From contig DMCJ01000061.1 in NCBI GenBank assembly GCA_003446735.1, positions 1-12,510 on the forward strand: DNA of 12,510 bases, written 5' to 3'. This DNA is from Lachnospiraceae bacterium. GTDB taxonomy: Bacteria; Bacillota; Clostridia; Lachnospirales; Lachnospiraceae. Shown here piece after piece: positions 1 through 5,498 of the stretch; position 1 is the stretch's first letter; every line of letters starts with the position of its first letter. Made by a program: the position numbers and the translations under genes. Below the pieces are notes generated by a model. The model was not told the DNA's origin. It did no database searches and worked only from the letters and a program-made list of their open reading frames with translations.

Positions 1-1110
1 TCGGATGCACTTACCTTTATACTTGTGCTTAAGACGCCCGGAAGAAATTCCCAGAAGTTATTATGGGAAGAGATGGGAAAAAGATACGGGATCACCTACG
101 ATAAGGATGTTTTGCTTGATGAGCTTGTATCAAAATTCAATGTTACTCCCGGAAATATTGAGACAACATTAAAACATGCTCTTACATCGGGGAGAGCGGA
201 TGAAGGCGGCATAAAAAAAGAAAAAAACGGTGTTATCTTAGGAAGAGAGACTATAGAAGCGCAGCTTAGAAGTTTATCCGGAGAAAGATTGGGGACGCTT
301 GCAAAGAAGCTTACGGCTTCCTTCGGACTTAAGGACATTCAGCTTAGGCAGGATACCTTAGATACCGTAGATAAGATCCTTGACAGGATCAGATACAGGA
401 GTGTTGTAAATGATCGCTTCGGCTTTGCGGAAAAGCTTCCTTACGGAAAGGGAGTCTCCGTCGTACTTTACGGCCCTCCGGGAACGGGTAAGACGATGCT
501 CGCGTGTGTAATAGCCCATGAATTAGGGCTTGATCTGTACAGGGTGGATACTTCCGAGATAGGAAGCAAATACATAGGAGAGACCGAGAAGAATCTGCGA
601 TCTTTATTCGAAGCAGCCAAAGGATCGAACGGCATACTCTTTTTCGATGAGGCCGATGCACTGTTTTCCAAAAGGACAAATGTGGAGAATTCCAACGACA
701 AGCATGCCAATTCACAGGTGGCTTTCCTTCTTCAGCAGATAGAAGAATATGACGGTCTTTCCATTCTTGCGACAAATGTTGTCGGCAGTTTTGATGCGGC
801 ATTTAAACGAAGGATGACATATATGATAAGCGTCGACAAGCCCGATGAAAAGGAGCGCCTGCTTATATGGCAGAACGTATTCCCGAAAGATACGCCTCTT
901 AATAAGGACGTTAATTTTGAGCTCTATGCGCGTGTTGACGGAATGACCGGAAGCTCGATAAAGGCAGCAGCCCTTTCGGCGGCTTACCTTGCGGCGGCAG
1001 ATGATCGCGAAGTGTGCAATAATGATATCATAGAAGCGATCGATGCGGAATATAAAAAAGCCGGAAACATGTCCGGTATAAAGCAGGATCTTCAGTTCGG
1101 AATGTTATAA
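1..1110 (+). CDS. AAA+ ATPase, 3' part of gene (5' end outside window)
   Basis: The frame is open from base 1, so the gene very probably starts upstream; a GTG at 25 has no ribosome binding site and is unlikely to be the start. Counting from the first in-window codon, the complete AAA module has Walker A GPPGTGKT (158-165), Walker B ILFFDEA (212-218), sensor-1 Asn 259 in ILATN, arginine-finger candidates Arg 270-271, and a sensor-2/lid region GMTGSSIKAAALSAA near 314-328. Codons 1-65 resemble the lid subdomain of another AAA module (the R-N-S-Q-K-L-L-W segment, then a helix ending in an I-x-x-T-L-K-H-A pattern). The full protein is therefore probably a tandem AAA protein whose first module is mostly missing here. 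Such ATPases remodel or unfold protein partners using ATP. No partner gene is visible. ATPase assignment is firm; the specific role is unknown. Confidence 0.85.
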   Translation, partial: SDALTFILVLKTPGRNSQKLLWEEMGKRYGITYDKDVLLDELVSKFNVTPGNIETTLKHALTSGRADEGGIKKEKNGVILGRETIEAQLRSLSGERLGTLAKKLTASFGLKDIQLRQDTLDTVDKILDRIRYRSVVNDRFGFAEKLPYGKGVSVVLYGPPGTGKTMLACVIAHELGLDLYRVDTSEIGSKYIGETEKNLRSLFEAAKGSNGILFFDEADALFSKRTNVENSNDKHANSQVAFLLQQIEEYDGLSILATNVVGSFDAAFKRRMTYMISVDKPDEKERLLIWQNVFPKDTPLNKDVNFELYARVDGMTGSSIKAAALSAAYLAAADDREVCNNDIIEAIDAEYKKAGNMSGIKQDLQFGML

Positions 1111-1126
1111 ACCCTTCTTTAACCTA

Positions 1127-1155
1127 TTGACATAGTAGGCAATAAAGTGTATGAT
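1127..1155 (+). promoter_or_regulatory. Vegetative promoter for the ECF S-component gene
   Basis: The -35 box TTGACA (1127-1132) is a perfect match, followed by a 17-bp spacer and the -10 box TATGAT (1150-1155), a 5/6 match. Transcription should start near 1162, giving a leader of about 44 nt. The promoter starts 16 bp after the AAA gene stop, so the transporter gene can be expressed independently of it. Confidence 0.8.
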
Positions 1156-1158
1156 ATG

Positions 1159-1176
1159 TCTCATTAAAAGATGAGA
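1159..1176 (+). other. Small hairpin at the 5' end of the ECF-gene leader
   Basis: TCTCAT (1159-1164) and ATGAGA (1171-1176) are perfect complements around the 6-nt loop TAAAAG. The stem sits at or just after the predicted transcription start. It is short and AU-rich, so it may only stabilise the 5' end. The leader is too short for the common larger vitamin riboswitches and does not match the preQ1-I pattern I know. Confidence 0.3.
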
Positions 1177-1205
1177 ATGTTCGTTTTTAAGAGGGGTGAA
1201 GTATT

Positions 1206-1742
1206 ATGAAAACAACTGAAAAAGATAACAAAACAAGACAGATAGTCCTCGGAGGACTGTTTGCGGCGCTTACCTGCGTAAGTACGATGATGATCAGGAT
1301 CCCTACGCTTAAGGGATATATCCATTTCGGAGACGGACTCGTCATCACCTGCGGTATCATTTTAGGAGCATTTACCGGAGGACTTGCTGCGGGGCTTGGA
1401 TCGATGCTCGCGGACATCCTCGGAGGTTATTTTGTTTTTTCGGCAGCCACACTGATAATAAAGACGATATCCGGTTTTTCCGCGGGATTGGTTTTTAAGA
1501 AGCTTTCAAAGAAGGACGGCCTTATACACATTAAGGTGCTTTTATCGGGTCTTGTGGCCGAGACAGTCATGGTCGCCGGATATTTCTCGTTTGAGATATT
1601 CTATGAAGGTACTGCCGCAGCGATCGCGGAGATCATTCCCAACTGCATTCAGGGAATATCCGGGATAGTCATCTCCGTTTTGATAGTTCCCGTATTATTT
1701 AAGAGCGGAGTTCAGTCCATCCGCTCGTCTTCGTTAAAATAA
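1206..1742 (+). CDS. ECF transporter S component (substrate-binding membrane protein)
   Basis: This is a 178-residue hydrophobic protein of the usual S-component length with about five or six membrane segments. Family-like features are GYIHFGDG at 37-44, the glycine-rich segment through GSMLADILGGY (65-75) into T-L-I-I-K-T (82-87), and a C-terminal IPNCIQGISG (144-153). S components bind a vitamin or similar micronutrient at the outer face of the membrane and dock to a shared energising module (EcfA, EcfA', EcfT). No such module is in the window, which fits a group II system using one encoded elsewhere. It most resembles the riboflavin/hydroxymethylpyrimidine/pyridoxine-type group, but I cannot assign the substrate. 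The ATG is preceded by the purine-rich site GAGGGGTGAA (1191-1200). Its last 31 bp overlap the convergent phosphatase gene. Confidence 0.85.
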   Translation: MKTTEKDNKTRQIVLGGLFAALTCVSTMMIRIPTLKGYIHFGDGLVITCGIILGAFTGGLAAGLGSMLADILGGYFVFSAATLIIKTISGFSAGLVFKKLSKKDGLIHIKVLLSGLVAETVMVAGYFSFEIFYEGTAAAIAEIIPNCIQGISGIVISVLIVPVLFKSGVQSIRSSSLK

Positions 1743-2434
1743 CATTCCCTGAACCTTCCGGAAAATGAAGGTAAAGCTCCGGCTGCGTAAAGATGAGAGA
1801 TATCGCCGAAGCGAAGCATTCTAAACTGAGCTATGCCCTCTCTTCTTTCTTCGGTAACGACTTCGGTCACCGAGGTGGGAAGAGCGCATGTGGTATGCCA
1901 GAGGGCAAAGGGCGAGAGATTCAGCATATAAGATAAAAGAACACATTCAAGGCCAAAGTGACAAAAGAGTACGATCGTGTCATTGTTTGGCCTTATTGCT
2001 TTAAATATCCTGCCTTCCTTTTCATATCCGTGCTTTTTTAAAAGTTCATGAAAGTTTTCGTATATCCAGTCTCTTTCTTCCTTGACATGAGCATCTTCAA
2101 GGACTTTTTCTTCAAACCATCTGTCATATTCATAAGCGTGTGGCATATTCGTCCAGTCGGTGGGGACGAAATCCCAGGCAACGCCGGTCTTTTCGGGACG
2201 CTTTACCCTGGGAGCAAATTCCCTTAACCAGGGAAGCTCCTTAGCTGTCATGTTCATGGCTTTAAGGCTGTAAGAAGCGGTTTCCTTAGCTCTTCCCAAA
2301 GGAGACTGGTAGCAGGCATCCGCCTTTACGTTTTTCATCATCCTGGCCAATAACTGAGCTTCTTTTCTTCCGGTCTCGGTCAGCGAATCGTTCTCATAGT
2401 CAGGGTCGCCGTGTCTTATTATAAGTATTTTCAT
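1712..2434 (-). CDS. Histidine phosphatase superfamily protein (branch 1)
   Basis: The protein has 240 residues. The N-terminal MKILIIRHG gives the catalytic Arg7-His8-Gly9 motif; SPLGRAKETA (44-53) supplies the second phosphate-binding Arg48, Glu72 in L-R-E-F is a candidate acid, and His159 in FCHFG is the second catalytic-pocket histidine. The set is complete, so the enzyme is probably an active phosphatase acting through a phosphohistidine intermediate. The family spans phosphoglycerate mutases, sugar and nucleotide phosphatases and others, and the substrate cannot be read from sequence. The ATG has AAAGGA about 8 nt upstream on the minus strand. The gene is convergent with the ECF gene (31-bp overlap of 3' ends) and divergent from degV. 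No signal peptide is seen, so it should be cytoplasmic. Confidence 0.85.
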   Translation of the reverse strand: MKILIIRHGDPDYENDSLTETGRKEAQLLARMMKNVKADACYQSPLGRAKETASYSLKAMNMTAKELPWLREFAPRVKRPEKTGVAWDFVPTDWTNMPHAYEYDRWFEEKVLEDAHVKEERDWIYENFHELLKKHGYEKEGRIFKAIRPNNDTIVLFCHFGLECVLLSYMLNLSPFALWHTTCALPTSVTEVVTEERREGIAQFRMLRFGDISHLYAAGALPSFSGRFRECYFNEDERMD

Positions 2435-2458
2435 GGTTTTTCCTTTACCTAAATTATT

Positions 2459-2469
2459 GCCCGTCGGGC
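2459..2469. promoter_or_regulatory. GC-rich palindrome GCCCGTCGGGC in the divergent region
   Basis: This is an 11-bp perfect palindrome with 5-bp arms around one central base. It lies just downstream of the candidate phosphatase -10 box, in otherwise AT-rich intergenic DNA. It could be an operator or a tiny hairpin in the phosphatase leader. At this length chance cannot be excluded. Confidence 0.25.
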
Positions 2470-2470
2470 T

Positions 2471-2504
2471 CTTATAGCATACACAAAAAATGAAAGTAAG
2501 GCAA
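2471..2504 (-). promoter_or_regulatory. Candidate promoter for the phosphatase gene
   Basis: Two overlapping readings exist on the minus strand. One is TTGCCT (2504-2499) with a 17-bp spacer to TATGCT (2481-2476), each box 4/6. The other is an extended -10, TGC-TATAAG (2479-2471), with a poor -35. Either gives a start a few bases downstream, next to the palindrome at 2459-2469. The support is moderate at best. Confidence 0.4.
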
Positions 2505-2506
2505 TC

Positions 2507-2535
2507 TTGTAACTTACCTTAAAATATGATAAAAT
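2507..2535 (+). promoter_or_regulatory. Candidate promoter for degV
   Basis: TTGTAA (2507-2512, 4/6) is followed by a 17-bp spacer and TAAAAT (2530-2535, 5/6). The -10 is preceded by TGA, giving an extended -10 TG motif. The predicted start near 2542 leaves a leader of about 26 nt. Confidence 0.55.
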
Positions 2536-2567
2536 TCAATGATGGCTTAACGTAAGCGGAGGTTTGT

Positions 2568-3428
2568 ATGAGTATTCACGTTATTTCGGACAGCACATGC
2601 GATCTGCCCGAACACATAAAAAAAGAACTTGATATAAGGATCATTCCCCTGCATGTAAGGCTCGGGGATGATGACAGACTTGACGGAGTTACGATAACTC
2701 CCGATGAGATATATTCCTGGTCGGATCAGACCAAAGAGACGCCTAAGACGGCTGCTCCTTCCCCCGAGGAAGTCATGAACCTTATGAAGGATGTCCTTAA
2801 GGACGATCCCGAAGGAGAAATAATAGCTTTTTCCATCTCGGATGTATTATCCGCTTCCGGAAACATCATGAGGATGGCTGCTGAGGAGCTTGAGATAGAA
2901 GACAGAGTCCATGTGGTCAATTCCAAGAACTTAAGCATCGGTGTTGGCATACTTGCGATGACTGCCGCAAAAGGTGCAAAAGAAGGAAAGAGTGTCGATG
3001 AGATCCTTAAAGAGGTGGATGATATTATCCCCAGGCTCAGAGTCAGCTTTGTCCTTGATACTTTAACCTATCTCCACAGAGGCGGGAGATGCTCCGGCGT
3101 TGCCGCTTTTATGGGTACAAAGCTTAAGCTTCATGTAAAGATAATCGTCGAGGACGGAAAAATGCGTCCCGATAAGAAGTACCGCGGAAATATGAATAAA
3201 GTCATACCCGATTATGTTTCGGACATGGACGAAGGCATTAAAAATGCCGACAAGAGTCTTATATTTGTTGTCCATTCCGGGATCAGTGAGGATGTACTTG
3301 AGTCGATGCGCTCTCATGTAAAGTCCTTGGGAGATTTTGAGCGCATAGAGACGGCCAGAGCCGGAAGCGTGATCTCAAGTCACTGCGGACCCGGTGTGGC
3401 ATCGATCATATATATCGCCGGAAAATAA
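2568..3428 (+). CDS. DegV family protein (FakB-like fatty-acid-binding protein)
   Basis: The protein has 286 residues, the standard DegV length. Family motifs appear in order: D-S-T-C-D-L-P at 8-14; TAAPSPEEV at 61-69 where the ligand-headgroup loop lies; ISDVLSASGN at 90-99; V-N-S-K-N at 117-121; the signature from LDTLTYLHRGGRCSG (163-177); and HCGPG at 272-276. Characterised members (FakB) bind a fatty acid and present it to the kinase FakA for acyl-phosphate formation and entry into phospholipid. No fakA-like gene is in the window, so this may be one of several paralogues sharing a distant kinase. The start has GGAGG (2558-2562) 5 nt upstream. The gene runs 31 bp ahead of the GGDEF/EAL gene on the same strand with no clear promoter between, suggesting co-transcription. 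Ligand identity is unknown. Confidence 0.9.
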   Translation: MSIHVISDSTCDLPEHIKKELDIRIIPLHVRLGDDDRLDGVTITPDEIYSWSDQTKETPKTAAPSPEEVMNLMKDVLKDDPEGEIIAFSISDVLSASGNIMRMAAEELEIEDRVHVVNSKNLSIGVGILAMTAAKGAKEGKSVDEILKEVDDIIPRLRVSFVLDTLTYLHRGGRCSGVAAFMGTKLKLHVKIIVEDGKMRPDKKYRGNMNKVIPDYVSDMDEGIKNADKSLIFVVHSGISEDVLESMRSHVKSLGDFERIETARAGSVISSHCGPGVASIIYIAGK

Positions 3429-3459
3429 AGTACCGGGCCTTTAATAAAAGGAAAACAAA

Positions 3460-5469
3460 ATGATCAGTAAAAAAGAAAAATTATTCAGACGATTAAACAG
3501 AAACCGTATAGGGGCCATCCTTCTGTGGATATTTCTCATTACCGTTGCGATACCGACTTTTGCGGCAATATTCACTTCTTTCTTTTTCAGATATGTCGTA
3601 GAGGCCAGGCTGTTAAATGAATATAAAGCGCTTTCCTACATGGCAAGGATATATGAGGAAAGTGCCGATAAAAAAGAAGCTCTTTCGATACTTGATAAGG
3701 ACGGAAGAGATTATTTTATTAAGGATAAAAACGGAAAGATAGTCTATGAAAACGGAGAAAATACCTGCAGCGATGAATTTAATGAGGTAAGTCTTTTTTC
3801 TTACGATGATTCCGAAAAGATCACGCTCTATTCCGATAAGGAAAAAAGATTTATATATCCTTCCCAAACAGGCGATGTATCCGTAGACCTGCCGTTCATA
3901 TTTGAATGGATAAATGAAAACGGAGCCATGCACGGCATCGAGGCCGGAAGGGAAAGCTTTGATATGCCGGTCTGGATAGCCATCGATCTGGAAGGATCCG
4001 ATGAGACTTTATTCGGAAAGATGTTCTTTTCGATGGACATGGCCGACTTTGCTTTCATAGGCGTGTTCGTAGCCGTGATGGGAGTCCTTACCGTTGTTGT
4101 ATTTATTCTCATAATCGTTTATATAATAGCCAACTCTGTCAGAAGAAAAAAATTCCGAAAACTGTTTTTCATGGACGATATCACAGGCGGTCATAACTGG
4201 ATGTGGTTCCTTATAAACGGCGAAAAGATGCTAAGGAGGGGATCGAATAAGAGAAATCGCTATGCGGTCCTTGATGTTGTGCTCGTTAACTACAGGAATT
4301 TCTGTATGTGTCATTCCGTGGCTGAAGGAGAAGATCTCCTTTGTCAGGTTGAGCATACGATAGAGCGTAACCTTTCAAAGGATGAGATGTGCGCTCACTA
4401 TGCATCCGCTAATTTTGCGGTCTTATTAAAGGTCACTAATGAAGAGCTTCTTAAAAGCAGGGTTACGGAGTTTATAAAGCGTCTTGAAAAGATAGATGAT
4501 GTCCACAGGTTCTCTTTCAGGATAGGCGTTGATATCATCGATGTGAGCGTTGATGCAAACGGAAAGCCTGTAAGACGTAAGAATATAGATCTTGAAAAGG
4601 AATACAACAATGCCTGCGCTGCAAGGGTAACGCTTGAAGGAACGGACGAGTCGGGGGTTGCTTTCTTTAACGATGAGCTCGTTGCCGAGCAGAAATGGGT
4701 CGATATGGTCCAGGAGAAGCAAAAGAGCGCGATCTTAAATGAGGAATTCAAGGTTTATTATCAGCCCAAGTACGATCCCAATACGAATAAGCTCTCGGGT
4801 GCCGAGGCACTCATAAGATGGGATTCGCCGGATTACGGCTTTAAAGGTCCAGGGCAGTTCATACCGATATTTGAAAAGAACGGATTTATAACCGAGATCG
4901 ATCATTACATGTTAAAGCATGTGGCAAGGGATCAGAAGAAATGGTTAGATGAGGGACTTAAATGTGTGCCGGTTTCCGTTAATGTTTCCCGCGCTCATTT
5001 TATCGAGAGCGATCTTGCGGAGCAGATAAGAGATATCGTGGATAACGAGGGTACGCCCCATGATCTTATAGAGATAGAGCTTACCGAAAGCGCTTTCTTT
5101 GATGATAAGAATGCTCTTATAAATACGATAAACAAGTTAAAGAGTTACGGCTTTGTGGTCTCGATGGATGATTTCGGAAGCGGTTATTCTTCCCTTAATT
5201 CGCTTAAGGACATGCCGCTTGATGTTTTAAAGCTCGATGCCGAATTCTTCAGGGGTGAGAACCGCGGAAAGCGCGGCGAGATAGTTGTATCCGAGGCGAT
5301 AAAGCTCGCGAAGAGCTTAAATATGCGTACCGTAGCAGAGGGTGTTGAGGAGAAGGAACAGGTTGATTTCTTAGCCGGACAGGGCTGCGATATGATACAG
5401 GGATACTTCTTTGCAAAACCTATGCCCGCAGCTGATTATGAAGAAAGAATGAAAAAGGGAGAAGCATAA
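3460..5469 (+). CDS. Membrane-anchored degenerate GGDEF / intact EAL c-di-GMP phosphodiesterase
   Basis: The protein has 669 residues. A first membrane segment (about 17-43) and a second (about 197-226) flank an extracytoplasmic region of about 150 residues that is probably the sensor. A GGDEF-like domain follows (about 235-405), but its signature is ASANF (315-319) instead of GGDEF, so cyclase activity is very unlikely. The EAL domain (about 425-660) keeps the residues known to be needed in this family: Glu449 of EAL, Asn508, Glu540 and Glu543 (in ELTES), Asp570-Asp571 (in DDFGSGYSS), Lys591, Glu627 and Gln647. It should hydrolyse c-di-GMP to pGpG. The degenerate GGDEF may bind GTP as an allosteric domain, as shown for some composite proteins, but that is inference. 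The ATG has AAAAGGA about 7 nt upstream. It is probably co-transcribed with degV. Confidence 0.9.
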   Translation: MISKKEKLFRRLNRNRIGAILLWIFLITVAIPTFAAIFTSFFFRYVVEARLLNEYKALSYMARIYEESADKKEALSILDKDGRDYFIKDKNGKIVYENGENTCSDEFNEVSLFSYDDSEKITLYSDKEKRFIYPSQTGDVSVDLPFIFEWINENGAMHGIEAGRESFDMPVWIAIDLEGSDETLFGKMFFSMDMADFAFIGVFVAVMGVLTVVVFILIIVYIIANSVRRKKFRKLFFMDDITGGHNWMWFLINGEKMLRRGSNKRNRYAVLDVVLVNYRNFCMCHSVAEGEDLLCQVEHTIERNLSKDEMCAHYASANFAVLLKVTNEELLKSRVTEFIKRLEKIDDVHRFSFRIGVDIIDVSVDANGKPVRRKNIDLEKEYNNACAARVTLEGTDESGVAFFNDELVAEQKWVDMVQEKQKSAILNEEFKVYYQPKYDPNTNKLSGAEALIRWDSPDYGFKGPGQFIPIFEKNGFITEIDHYMLKHVARDQKKWLDEGLKCVPVSVNVSRAHFIESDLAEQIRDIVDNEGTPHDLIEIELTESAFFDDKNALINTINKLKSYGFVVSMDDFGSGYSSLNSLKDMPLDVLKLDAEFFRGENRGKRGEIVVSEAIKLAKSLNMRTVAEGVEEKEQVDFLAGQGCDMIQGYFFAKPMPAADYEERMKKGEA

Positions 5470-5498
5470 GAGGACAATATAACAGGATCTCTTATGCT
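5463..5498. terminator. Perfect 10-bp inverted repeat between convergent genes, likely bidirectional terminator
   Basis: AGCATAAGAG (5463-5472) and CTCTTATGCT (5489-5498) are exact complements separated by 16 nt. The left arm contains the stop codon of the EAL gene and the right arm overlaps that of the histidine kinase gene. The T-rich stretch TCCCTTTTTC follows the stem closely on the minus strand; on the plus strand the following bases are less T-rich. The structure is therefore more convincing as a terminator for the kinase operon than for the EAL gene. Confidence 0.55.

Noticed and set aside
1061..1076. CCGGA/TCCGG hairpin as terminator of the AAA gene
   Set aside because: It lies about 30 nt before the stop codon inside the coding region and is not followed by a T run.
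1156..1205. Riboswitch in front of the ECF S-component gene
   Set aside because: The leader is about 44 nt with only one short AU-rich hairpin; I see no conserved vitamin-riboswitch core and no preQ1-I pattern.
2507..2530. TTGTAA with TATGAT as the degV promoter
   Set aside because: The spacer would be only 12 bp. The overlapping extended -10 TGA-TAAAAT at 17 bp fits better.
4141..4670. Active diguanylate cyclase domain in the EAL protein
   Set aside because: The signature position reads ASANF, lacking the glycines and acidic residues needed for catalysis.
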